From Dastarcus helophoroides (taxonomy: Eukaryota > Arthropoda > Insecta > Coleoptera > Bothrideridae): a DNA stretch of 64,000 bases. The first letter of the stretch is position 1, and the number at the start of each line of letters is the position of its first letter. Made by a program: the position numbers and the translations under genes. Shown here piece after piece: positions 46,561 to 57,007 of the stretch. The notes beneath the pieces are model-generated. The model had not been told where the DNA came from and made no database searches. It saw only the letters and a list, made by a program, of their open reading frames with translations. The DNA lies in assembly GCA_028583605.1 (NCBI GenBank), contig CM053327.1, positions 7,005,316 to 7,069,315 on the forward strand, given 5' to 3'.

Positions 46561-47535
46561 ATGGAAAAGAAAAGAGAAGAAAAGGAAAAGCTTGAAAATC
46601 GTAAAAAGACTAAAGAATTCAAAATAACGGCTATTCAAGCAAAGCCAAGCAGAAGCAACAACAAAACTCGTGAAAGAAGAGGACAGGCACTTCCAGTTAT
46701 TCTGCGGGAGCAGAAAAATTGGTCGGTAACCGCGAATATCATGAAAACAAAGAAAATTGCATACATCAAGGCACAAGCGAGTAAGGATGGTATAAAAATC
46801 TATCCTACCCGTCCCGAAGATCATCAAGCCCTTGTAAAGGAACTCAAGGAAAAGCAAATTCAGTACCACACGTACTCCCTTTCAGAGGAAAGAAACCTCA
46901 AGGTAGTACTGAGAGGAATTCCCACTTTCCTAAAGGAAAAAGAAGTTGAAGACGATTTAAAGGAAAAAGGATTTCATCCAACTAAAATTGTTCGGATGTA
47001 TAAGCGAAGCAAGGAGAGGACAATAATGCCGCTCGTCTTTGTTGAGCTAAACCGAGACGAGAAGAAGATATACGAAATGAAAACCTGCTGCGGCCTAGAT
47101 ATAGGAGTAGAGGCCCTCAGGAGAAGAAAAGACGTCGGGCAGTGTTTCAACTGCCAGAGCTACGGACACACACAGAAGAATTGCCACGCGGACCCAATCT
47201 GTGTCAAATGCGGGCAAAAGCATGCGACGAAGGCATGCGAACTTCCGAAGACACAACCGGCAAAATGCGCCAACTGCGAAGGGGCTCACCCTGCGAGCTA
47301 TCGCGGTTGTCCCGCGTTACCGAAAACCAAAAACAGTAAAGCCAATACTGCAAAGAAAATCGAGGGAGTTTCTTATGCAAGTAAAGCTAGGGCAAAGAGT
47401 GAAGACAACGAAAAGAAGGCAGAAAAAGGAGAAGCCGGAAAAGCAAAAGAGCAAGAAGAGAGAGAGAGAGAGAGAGAAAATAAGAAGGAAAAAAAAAGAA
47501 GACAAAAGGGCAAAGGTAAGCATTATTTTGTGTGA
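46561..47535 (+). CDS. jockey-clade LINE ORF1 (Gag) with PRE_C2HC domain and zinc knuckles
   Basis: A 324-residue product. Residues 1-60 are highly basic. About 60-190 match the jockey-type gag core: IAYIKAQASKDGIKIYPTRP, then a HTY motif, the VVLRGIP motif of PRE_C2HC near 115-121, and MPLVFVEL near 156-163. Three zinc knuckles follow: CFNCQSYGHTQKNC (195-208, C-x2-C-x4-H-x4-C), CVKCGQKHATKAC (214-226) and CANCEGAHPASYRGC (236-250). The C-terminus is a Lys/Glu/Arg-rich tract containing an AGAG microsatellite at about 47459-47476. Such proteins bind the element RNA and form the RNP; in HeT-A a gag of this class is the only protein. The end is probably not original: near the microsatellite the neighbouring frame continues to 47629 with a plausible helical C-terminus, suggesting a slippage frameshift. 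Longest protein-like ORF in the window, but probably an inactive copy. Confidence 0.85.
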   Translation: MEKKREEKEKLENRKKTKEFKITAIQAKPSRSNNKTRERRGQALPVILREQKNWSVTANIMKTKKIAYIKAQASKDGIKIYPTRPEDHQALVKELKEKQIQYHTYSLSEERNLKVVLRGIPTFLKEKEVEDDLKEKGFHPTKIVRMYKRSKERTIMPLVFVELNRDEKKIYEMKTCCGLDIGVEALRRRKDVGQCFNCQSYGHTQKNCHADPICVKCGQKHATKACELPKTQPAKCANCEGAHPASYRGCPALPKTKNSKANTAKKIEGVSYASKARAKSEDNEKKAEKGEAGKAKEQEERERERENKKEKKRRQKGKGKHYFV

Positions 47536-47938
47536 CATGATAATGCAATTTTCCAGCTCAGGCGTAACGACAAAAGAAGTTAACGATTTCTTAGAGAAAA
47601 TGCAGGAACTACTGAAGATAGTAAAGTAAATCAAAAAGACAGGAAGCAGCCTACTAACCCCGGGTTTTTGTATGCTTTCCCCGAGGGTTTGGTCAAATGA
47701 CTAGTAGGCGAAAGAAAAGCACGCGTGAAGAGAGTGTTTTCACTCAAAGGGCAGATGTGCAAAGTCTGCAAAACAGAGAGAGAAGCAGACATGGAAGGTC
47801 TGAGTCTCTTAAGAGGCAAAAAAAGCAAACAGAAACAACAAGAGGAGACAAAGTTCTTAATAGAAAGAACAGAGCGACGAAGGGGTAAGAGCAATGAATT
47901 GCTGACCCCCACATGAAGATTGGAAGACAAAGACAAAG
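47536..47938 (+). other. 3' region of the gag-only segment
   Basis: Contains the shifted gag C-terminus to 47629, then purine-rich sequence with several overlapping short ORFs that lack motifs (for example MCKVCKTEREAD, which looks like a chance CxxC). No second ORF with endonuclease or RT motifs. Confidence 0.45.
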
Positions 47939-48616
47939 ACAGAGACGTAAAATTGAAAAAAAGAATTTAGAATTTTCAATTTCAACTCGGAATTTTGTTA
48001 AATTATCAAAATTTCTAGAAAATATACATTAATTATTTTTACGTATTCGTTTCTTTTATTTTTTTTCATTTTGGTAATTAGTAAAAATGAAGAATAAAAT
48101 CTAGTGACCTTAATATTATATAAATTTGACAAATAAAAACGTGAAACTTACCGAAGGAAAATTTCGTAATATCCATTTTAAGTTCACGTATTTAACTTAT
48201 CACCGATCAAGAGTCGACTTGTATACTAATTCCTAACTCGTACCATAATTATGATTTGTATTGTATTTCCTATGGCAATATGAAATATGAGCTAATATAA
48301 TAAAGGAGATTAGGTATAAGAATATGTCCTTTGACTGAAATGCCCCTGCGGCACGTACGTGACGACTGAAGCATATATTGGGAAGCCTTGAGCTCATTGC
48401 CAATTTTTCTTAAAATGCCTACACGGCGATTTTGCTTATCATAAACTTAGTAGTTGGCAATTTCGGAAATTATTTACATGTTTAAATATACAATCAACCA
48501 TTTTTCTATCGATATTTCAATTCGTATCATTGTAAATTTTTTGGCGAATATTCATTTCGGGGGTGGGGGGTCCGGACGCCTTGGACCACCCCCCTGGCTA
48601 CGTGCCTGATGAGATG

Positions 48617-50415
48617 AATATAAAACTAATTATTGTAAGGTTGGCCGCACACATAAGGAATTTTGATCAGGTTTCCGAATCAGAAATTCAGATTCAGAAT
48701 TCAGTTACTGGCTGTACATGGACGGATTCCTGACGTTTTATAGAAATGCGTTCATTTCAATGCTCTAATCTGAATTCTTGATTCGAAAGCTGAACCAGGA
48801 TTCTATACTTTCAGAAAAAAGTATAATGTTCGTCATCAAGCTTAACGTGCAAATCTACTTTTCTCTCAAAAATATTCCTAACATTAAACGTACCTTATGC
48901 CACATGCGTTTCACAAAAAATATGCTGATTCATATGTCGTTTCTCATAATGATCCGCTACAGTGGCTGCAAATAAAAATGTTTAAAGACAAATCAGTGTG
49001 CAATTTGTGCAGCTTCTATTTCCATGACGATTACTAGAGTACATTTTATTTGGGAATCTTCTATTAAGGTTACAATGTGTGGTTTCTAGTTTCAGATATA
49101 ATCGCACGTTATTGAATGTGATTATTTTTCTCAAAGAAACACACTTGATGTGTAAGCTTTGACACGCCTGTCATAATTTTGTCATTGGTAATACGTACAG
49201 ATTACTTGAACAAAAAGCCACAAAACAATTTCGAAGAAATGAAAAGAAAAAACTTTTCGTTAAATTAATTTTTCTGGAAAACTAAATTGAATTACGTCTT
49301 ACCCTTTTACACTGAACTTAAGAGGAACTTGACGGACGATATGTATAAAAGTTACAAGGATCTGAGATTCCTAAGAGAGCGTTTAGATTAGAGGCTTATT
49401 TTATGATAAAAATCTTAGGTATCTGAGACTAAATATTTTTGCCTGTTTACAGTAGGACACAAATACAGCTGAATAAAATTGCTGACACTTCCAGATGAGG
49501 TAAATTGTTGATATAAAATGTCTTTGCTACTTTAAATAATCAAAATTTGTCTAATTAAATTTGCAAATGAATTATATGGAATAGTATCTCAATATTATAA
49601 GTGATATACAATAGTTAATCGCATGAAATATCTCAAGAGAAAGTAGACGACTACAACCTCTGAGATGTCAGAAACTGGCTGAAATTTGGGTCGATATTTT
49701 ATGTCGAGTAATTTATCTTAGCTGAGTGATTAGTCTCAGAGAGCTTCGCTCAGGATGGTTTACCGATAATATATTTTTATGTTAGAGAGAAATATAAGCA
49801 ATAAAGTGTCTAATCTAAACCCTAAGTTTGACTTTTCTCTAGTAAACTACGTTTCTCTTTAATAAAATTTAAACAATTTGACCAATCATTTCCAAAATCA
49901 ATAGTGTTCTATCCCGAAAAATTCCAAGTCGACAACATTCGCACTCGCAGATTGACAGTAGGTTTCTAATGGCAAATTTTGGTGTTAATCGCAATTTAAA
50001 AATATCCCCAATTATTTTATCATCGTCTAGAGAAGTAATGAGAACCTTTTTTTACCGCGGGCCAACTAGAAGGCTAAACATTTTGCGCGGGCACATATGA
50101 GAAAAATATGAACGTTAGATTAGATTCTAATGCACATACCAATAGGTTTGTGCATTAGAAGCCTTGTCTTCTGGGAACTTTCCTAGAGAGCAACCGCTTC
50201 ACTAGGTGGCAATATTTCAACTGTTGGTAATTCAGCTACCTATGATGCACTATACACGCCTGGAGGACCTGCATGAATTTGCAGTCTAGGTTGTATTCTG
50301 CTTGCTAGATTAGATGATCAACACTAATTATAAAGTTCCTATTAACGACACAAAAATAACAAAAGTACTATATAATTACCTAATTAAAATAAACAATCGA
50401 AATTATAAAGGGAAA
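48617..50415. other. No gene recognised; contains a dispersed repeat
   Basis: Unique-looking AT-rich DNA. The minus strand of 49195-49338 matches 3226-3370. ORF 48778-48975 has no motif. Confidence 0.3.
49195..49338 (-). repeat. Dispersed ~140 bp repeat, copy 2
   Basis: Inverse copy of 3226-3370, here not interrupted by an LTR. Sequence beyond both copies diverges. Family unknown. Confidence 0.6.
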
Positions 50416-50419
50416 ATAT

Positions 50420-52501
50420 TATGGGAACAAATTTAACATTTTTGTGAAAGGAGAAAAATTACGAAAAATATTTCTTTGTAAATTTCAAACTTTTTTAATC
50501 CAAATTTCTGGAAGTTCCAACTGGTTTGTCAAAATTTCGATGCATATCACAATATTTGACATTTCCTGACGCCCGTTGAGGTAAGATAGGACGGCGCCTA
50601 TCTTCCTTTTATTCGAGGAGTCAGGAGAAAATAAATATTCGATTTTTTTCCTTAAAATTTGCGCATTTTCTAAATTTTGATGTCAGCTGACTTTCTGGAA
50701 AGTTTCGAAATTTCATTAAGATTAAATGCTTTTTCTCAAAATTTAGATCTTTTTCGCAAAAGCTCTCTCGTAATATCGTCTTTTACTCGAGGTTTCGACT
50801 ACTTTTTTTTAAATTTTAGCTATTTTTTAAACTTGACTTTCTTTTGGTTTGGACTAGGCCTTGGTTTTCTTCAAAAATTGAAATACAGAACTTGTCCCCT
50901 GAAACCAAGAAAGATTAAAAAACACAACAAAAGTTGCTCTAACGCGTTTCGACAGCCAAGCTGTCATCTTTAGAGAGAAACTCAGTTTCTCTCAAGTTCT
51001 GTATTTCAATTTTTGACTTTCTTTGGAAAAGTTTCATAGTTTTCTCGAAATTTCGCTTTTTTCCAAATTCTGATATTTTTCTGAACATTAAGCTGAAAAT
51101 TTCGATATTTAGATTCTGATTTTTTTTAGAAATTTTGACTGGTTTCCTGAAGTTAGTCTTTTTCAGGAATTCTTGATCTCAATATTCTATAAATTTTTTC
51201 TTTTACCTGGTAAATTTGTCTTTTTTTATTTTTTTATTTTTCTAAAATAGTCTTTTACATAAAATTAGCTTGTTCCTCAAAATTTCTCTTTTTCAAAATT
51301 TCGATTTTATTTTCAAAATCTCGCTTTTTGGAATTTTTTTTCAAAAATAGTTTATTTATTTCAAAATTTTGTCATTTTTCAGGATATTTATTTTTTTTAA
51401 CAAATACCATTTTTAGCTCAAATGGTTTTGTGGTTCTGAAAATGTTCACTTTTCTCTCTAAATTAAATCGAAATGTTAATAAAAATGTTGCGAAAAATAT
51501 TTTTGGGGATTTCGCGAAAAAGATTTCTTGTAAATTCGACATCTTTACTGAATTTTAAATTTTGAAAACAATGTCTTTGAAAATTGCGATTTTTCGTTCT
51601 CAAAATTCGACTTTTGCTAAAAATTGCGTGTTTTCACAAAATTAAACCCCTGAAAATTTTGTCACTTTTTGAATTTTGGACATTTTTCGAGTTTTTGAGG
51701 AAGGTTAAGTTTTTATTTTTAATATGACAATTCAAACTTTTCCAATTTCCCTTTTAAAGTTGGACTTACTTTTGAAAATTTAAAATATTTTCTAGAAAGT
51801 TCGATATTTTTCTGGAAATTGCAACGTAATTTTCAAAAATCATGAATATTTTTCGAAGTCTTTGTTTTTCCTGATTTTCCTAAAAATTTGATTCCCGGTA
51901 ATTTAAATTTGGCCGAAATTCATTTTATTCTCCACATTTTGAGTTTAATCTCAAAATTCGATATTATCTACTTCTGGACATTTCCATTTAAAATTGAATT
52001 TTTTCTGAAGATTTAGTCTTTTTCACAAAATTCGTTTATTTTTTTAAAATTGGATCAAAATTTTTATAGAAATCCAAAAAGCTGAGATTATTAAAGAAAT
52101 TTTGAGAAAAAGATATCTTAAAAATTTTCAAGAATATGCCAAAATTGAAATAAAAAAAAAATTCTCAGAGAATTATTTTTAAAAGTTGCAATTTTTTTTT
52201 ACCTGATTTCGACTTGTTCTGGAAGTTACCTTTTTTCATAAAAATTGACTTTTGGAAATTTCATCTTTTTTGAATTTCCACTGTTTTACAAATTTCGAGA
52301 TTTCTTAAAGTGGTCCGAAAGGTTCTTACTTGAGATTGGGCTTTTTTTGAAATTTCGACTTTAATTTGAAAATGAGATCTCCCCTGTTCTGTAGTTTTTA
52401 AGTGAAAATACACATTACTCAGCCAGAATGTTTTCTTGTTGCTCATGAATTTTTTAGAATGACTTTTACCCCCCTCGAAAAAAATCCTGCCTACACCCAT
52501 G
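50420..52501 (+). mobile_element. Family A element, left end lost
   Basis: The right end is conserved (AAAATACACATTACTCAGCC ... CCTGCCTACACCCATG at 52501), as is the terminus-like island at about 50565-50635. The left terminus is missing: sequence aligns with the family from just before the island. T-rich degenerate interior, with a hairpin element nested at 50845-51014. No TSD can be tested. Confidence 0.7.
50845..51014. mobile_element. Hairpin element with 10-bp TSD (copy C)
   Basis: Flanked by exact GACTTTCTTT (50835-50844, 51015-51024). The left arm is complete (GAACTTGTCCCCTGAAACC ... GTTGCTCTAACGCG), then TTTCGACAGCCAAGCTGTC. The right arm is shortened, returning directly to AAGTTCTGTATTTCAATT. 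The minus strand contains GACAG-loop-CTGTC-GAAA but AAAGA in place of the CTGAAGA half of the core. Confidence 0.8.
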
Positions 52502-52915
52502 TCCAAAATATTTCATAATTTTCATTGCAGGCTTGACTAATCGTGGAAATTTATTAAAAATCATGTAGCTAATTTTACTAGAATTTTTGAATGTCCATAT
52601 TGTAAAATTTGATCCTCAAATTGGTGTTGTTTTGTAAATATATTAATTCCATTTGTATTCATTTGCAACTGTTTCTATGTCATATATTAAATGATTAAAA
52701 AAAAATACGAGCAGTTTCCTCTGATCGAAATATTTTAAATCTCGAATCAAATTGATTTATTAAGTTTTGAATTTCTTGGCCATATTTTCTTCTAGCTGAA
52801 GGAGTTTCTTTTCTCAAGTATGGACAATGTTTCGTTTTTTTGACAACATATGTATCTTTTAAATAGTAAATTCCTTTTTTTTTTTTGGCAAATTGTTTGA
52901 CATTTTTATGTAAAC
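52502..52915. other. No gene recognised
   Basis: AT-rich DNA between a family A end and a hairpin element. Confidence 0.3.
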
Positions 52916-52927
52916 CAGTAGAATTTA

Positions 52928-53158
52928 ATTTGATGGAACGGACTGGTCCTTGGTTATCTTCAAAAGTTCACTTGAACTTGTCCCCTGAAACCAAGAAATA
53001 TTAAAAAACACAACAAAGGTTGCTCTAACGCGTTTCGACAGCCAATCTGTCATCTTCAGTTAGTTAGTTTCTCTCTGAAGATGACGCGTTAGAGCAACCT
53101 TTGTTGTGTTTTTTAATCTTTCTTGGTTTCAGGGGACAAGTTCTGTATTTCAATTTTT
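52928..53158. mobile_element. Hairpin element with long TSD (copy D), hammerhead-like core
   Basis: CAGTAGAATTTA (52916-52927) and CAGTAGAGTTTA (53159-53170) form a 12-bp duplication with one mismatch. Arms of ~95 bp (CTTGTCCCCTGAAACCAAGA ... TTGCTCTAACGCG and inverses) are nearly identical. In the loop the minus strand has CTGAAGA, a 5-bp stem GACAG/CTGTC with loop ATTGG, then GAAA and the self-complementary ACGCGT, which is the order of a hammerhead core with short stem III. A matching stem I is not evident. Confidence 0.78.
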
Positions 53159-53170
53159 CAGTAGAGTTTA

Positions 53171-55185
53171 GGCGGGCCCTGGTCTAGAGAAAGATTTCCC
53201 CTATTCAAACAGCTATATTTCAACTGATTTAGTGCAAAATTATCCAAGATATAACTATTTTATGATAAAACGTCGCATTTTTTGGTATTTTTAAATAATA
53301 GAAGCAGTGATGAATAAAAGGTGTTAAAGGTTAAGGTAGGTTGGACATCCAATGCTACCTTTTTACAAACTTTCTTGATTTTTTTAAGACTTCGGACTTT
53401 GACTTGTTAATAATTTAACCAAAATATTATGTGTAAACTCAAATGATTTTATTAATATTTAGCAACAAAAATTGATATGTAAAAAAAAGAAAAAAATTAG
53501 CAACAACTTTTAAAGTCGCAAAATCAGTTGAAACCTTATTTTTGAAATTTCGACTTTAAACTTACCATTTTTTAAATAAATTTTAAATTCTGAGTAAGAT
53601 TTTGGGTTTAAACGGCAAAACAAATTGAGATAAAATTCGAATATTTAAGGTTAAAGAAGACGAAAGTTCGAGAATAAAGTCTAAATATTACCTGCATAAA
53701 TTATGGGATGTTGAATTTCTTCTCAAAATTTATACCTTAGACTTGAAATTTTTAATATCAGACAAAAAGTGATATTTTCCAATGCATTACAATTGAAAGC
53801 AGAATCATTGAAGGTGGATTATTCTTGAAACTTGAAAAAATGGCATCTGCTGTTTTTTTCAATCCCCATTTATAAAAGACATGATACGCCACTAACTACT
53901 ACTTATACGTACTAAAAAAAGTACTTTTTTTTTAAGTTTAATTCACTTAACATATACTTGTGCTAGATTTCAAATTAATAATTAATTTTTCTTTAATAAA
54001 TTATAATAATTTTGAAGTAGGGAAATGTACTGAAAAATTGAACATTATCAATGTCATTTCTTTATATTACGTAATTCCCTTGATGCTTCTAATTTTTTAT
54101 ATACATATATATACATACGCCTTATTTTAAATATTGAAATTGAGGATTAGCGAAATTTTTAAGAATTGTCGCTCATTTTAGAAAATCAAGATACGGAAAA
54201 ATGAAACATTTTGAACATCTTCTCTGAAGTGATTTATACAAATAAAATTGCTACTGCTGTAAGCCAATATAATGAATTTCAGATTCTGGAAGAACCATCT
54301 TAGGAAATGAAATAGAATATTTTTCAATAATTCACCACCACTGAGAAAACCACACAATACGAAAAAATTATCAGAACCTTCATTTTTTTTTAAATGCAAA
54401 CGCGGAAGTCTTTTGTACCACCCGCCGGCGAAAATGAATATCGACAAGGGCCTCTTAAAAAATAGAAAAAAGGTCATCAGCGGCATGGAACATGTGCAGA
54501 GCATATTGTTAAAAAAATGCACTGAAAGGGCGCCTGGGTCGCACATTTTACCTTACCGGGCGAGTTCAACGATCTTCTCGAAAAACATAATTTAATACCG
54601 GCATCTTTGTGCCCTTTTGCACAATACTCGGAATTTCACGCGTAGCGAATTTACGCCCTTGTACCCTTAATGCGCCCGAGCATAAGGAGCAATATGTTCC
54701 ATTCTTGAAAACACTAAATCACCCACTAGAATTTGACCGAAAGTGAAAAATGATTCTTCTTAATTCCATGTTTCGGGTTCAGGTGGAGATCTCAGTACCG
54801 TGGATCGAGGTGGTGCGTTGGATAGGATGAGCATTTCTGGTAAATTTAAGGTGGTAGTTTGAGTTTATCGACCTTCGCTCAGGTAAATCATCAACGGCAC
54901 ACTAAACAGGGTAAATCGGTTAAAAAACTCCTGTTTTTAGAAAAAATATTTGGTTAGGGGTCCTTTCTCGGAATCATTCAAGTTCATTGTACCACTTCGG
55001 CCGCTTTTCAAATTTTAACTAATTATCTAGAACTTCCGTAGAAGTTATTATATTGCGTGGAATAGCACAGAAGTGGGTTTAAATTAATTTTTGGTTCACA
55101 CAGATCTACATTTTTTTTTCTAATAATGCGCTTCGGATTTTTTTTAACAAAGGAAAGTATAATTGTTAATTGAGTAGGAAACGTT
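53171..55185. other. Intergenic or intronic; quasi-repeat patch and GC-richer island
   Basis: 53490-53760 carries the AAATTTCGA motif series. 54380-54900 is less AT-biased and repeat-free, and ends with CGCTCAG|GTAAAT (about 54881-54893), a donor-like site similar to that near 14897. ORFs at 54178-54546 (-) and 54413-54595 (+) overlap on opposite strands and lack motifs. Confidence 0.3.
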
Positions 55186-56290
55186 GGGATTACTTTATTT
55201 ATTCGTTCACTCTTTTTTAAAAAATTTCAACCCCTTAAATATTTCGACTTTTTTTGAGAATTTCAACTTTTGGGACATTCAATTTTATTGCGTAACTCCT
55301 GTTGAAAAATTCAACTTATATTTTGAAAATTTCTATTTTTTTAAGATACCGACTTATTTAGAAAATTTCGATATTTTAAAATTTCCACTTATATTTCAAA
55401 CTTTCCAATTTTTTTTCAGTTTAGACTTTTTTTCGAATTTTTGTAATTTCAAAGTTTATTTTTGAAAGTTATGATTTTCAAAATGTCGGCTTTTTGTTTA
55501 AATGTCGTCCTTTTTTCAAAAATACCACCTTTTTCTTTGAAAATTTCGTTTTTTTTTTAATTTGAACCATTCCTAAAATTTCATCTTTTTTAAAAATTGA
55601 ATTTCTCAGTTTTTACCTTTTTTGATGAATTTGATCTTTGAAAAATTCTTTTATTCGATTTTTTTTTAATATTTCATTTTGGAGGAGATTTTAATTGTTT
55701 CAAAATCCTGAAACTTTTAAAATTTAAAGTTTTTTTCAGAATCCCGTGGTTTTCTTAAAATTTTAACCATTTTTGTGAAAATTTTGATTTTTTAAAATGT
55801 TTTTTCTCGAAGTTTTGATAATTTTATATTGCAAATTTACACTATTCCGATGCTTTTTATTTATTTTTTTTATTTTTTCAATATCCACTTGAAAACTCCT
55901 ATATTTTTTCCAACTTTCTATCTAACTGAAGATGTCAATCATTTTTTAAATAATTAAAAATTTTCTCGAAATTTTGACTTTTTAGCGTTAAGATTTTCGA
56001 GATATCGGCTTCTTGCCTAAATTTTAACTGTATTTTTGAAAAATTCGAGCTTTTTCTTTAAAAATTTCGGTTTTTTTTTAAATTAAGATCTTTTTTAAAA
56101 TTTCGTCTTAGTTTAAAAATTTCGATCATTTTTAAAAGTTCCACGCGTTTTTAAATGGTACCGTTTTTCAAAATGTTGACTTTCTGGAGCCTTAAATTTT
56201 TTGAAAATTTTGGAGTTTCAAAATTTTGTCTGATTGGGGCAAAATTGTTGTTGAAAACCTAATGTTTAGCTTATAAAAAATGTTAGGTTT
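55186..56290. repeat. Degenerate TTTCGACTTTTT quasi-repeat
   Basis: Over 1 kb of T-rich motif series, like the interiors of families A-C, but without recognisable ends. A small hairpin GAAAACCTAATGTTT...AACATTAGG-type inverse lies near 56252-56300. Confidence 0.5.
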
Positions 56291-57005
56291 TCGACATTCA
56301 GTTAAATAAATACACTTTTTTATCAACAATTAGGACTTTAAGTTTTAAAATTGATTAAGTGCGTATTTAGTCACTGCTTTTGCTTTCATATAATCTTTAT
56401 AAACACTTTTTTATTTTGTTGGATCCAAACTGTGATATCCACTTTCCCTTGTTTAGAGGAGCTCAGTTATTTATTTCCTATACTCTTTAAGCAAAATTTA
56501 GGATTAAAAAATGATTTTTTAAATTTTTTACATAACAATGTGATATATTTTACCCTCTTACGCGTCGAATTGTAAAAATCTGCCAGATACTTCTTTAATT
56601 ATTTCTTTCATAGATTACCTCCACAAAATTTTAGTTCATAAAATGCATTAATTACTTTGTTCAGCACTAATTTTCAAACTTTATTTCATTCTTTTTACCC
56701 CTTTAGAGGTTGAATCGTTAAAATCAACGAAGCACATGTCCAATTAATTATTTTTTTTTATTTTTATATATTGTTCTCACAAAATTGTAAGTTATAGAAT
56801 GCCTTATAAACGTTGTTCCATGTTAATTTTCAAACACGATTGCGGCCCTTAGAGTAGGAATTTTTACAAATCCTTTCTTGTTGTCCACCTTTACCATGAA
56901 AGGAACTTATTATTCAAATTTCGTGTCCCTGAATTTATTAGTTTCGAGTCTCCGTTAAGAATTAGGTCGATCAGAAATTTTCTCTTTATAACATTAATAC
57001 AGATA
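56291..57005. other. No gene recognised
   Basis: AT-rich. The loosely repeated pattern TTTAYNNTCTTTNAAGCA and ACAAAATT...TATAGAATG suggests old duplicated pieces, but I cannot define units. Confidence 0.25.
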
Positions 57006-57007
57006 TA

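Larger units (their letters stand above)
46228..47949 (+). mobile_element. Gag-only LINE-like segment nested in the TIR element
   Basis: ACAGAGACGTA occurs at both edges (46228-46238, 47939-47949) and may be an 11-bp target duplication. Between them lie an untranslated leader, the gag reading frames (46294-47629) and a 3' region ending in AGACAAAGACAAAG. There is no endonuclease or reverse transcriptase. A shared leader/tail motif by chance remains possible, so the boundaries are tentative. Confidence 0.5.
44809..48608. mobile_element. Family C TIR element with 8-bp TSD, 3800 bp
   Basis: Starts CAGGTACGTAGCCAGG and ends CCTGGCTACGTGCCTG, differing at one position in 16, with exact 8-bp duplication ATGAGATG (44801-44808, 48609-48616). 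Subterminal G-rich/C-rich tracts follow (GTTCGGGGAGGG at the left, GGACCACCCCCCTGG at the right). The interior left of 46200 is the degenerate AAATTTCGA motif series. A gag-only LINE segment lies at 46228-47949. The GTAGCCAGG core resembles the GTAGC core of family A, so the two may be distantly related. Confidence 0.87.

Noticed and set aside
47725..47916. Short ORF with CxxC as an extra zinc-binding protein
   Set aside because: It overlaps another ORF in the purine-rich 3' region of the gag-only segment; a single CxxC is not a domain.
44809..48608. Gag ORF as the transposon's own gene
   Set aside because: The product is a LINE-type nucleocapsid with no transposase motif, and a candidate separate duplication brackets it; nested insertion is simpler.
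50845..51014. Functional hammerhead in hairpin copy C
   Set aside because: The core reads AAAGA instead of CTGANGA and stem I cannot pair; only the stem II-GAAA part remains.
54178..54595. Overlapping opposite-strand ORFs as a host gene
   Set aside because: No motifs, no splice support, and both strands are open over the same short, less AT-biased island.
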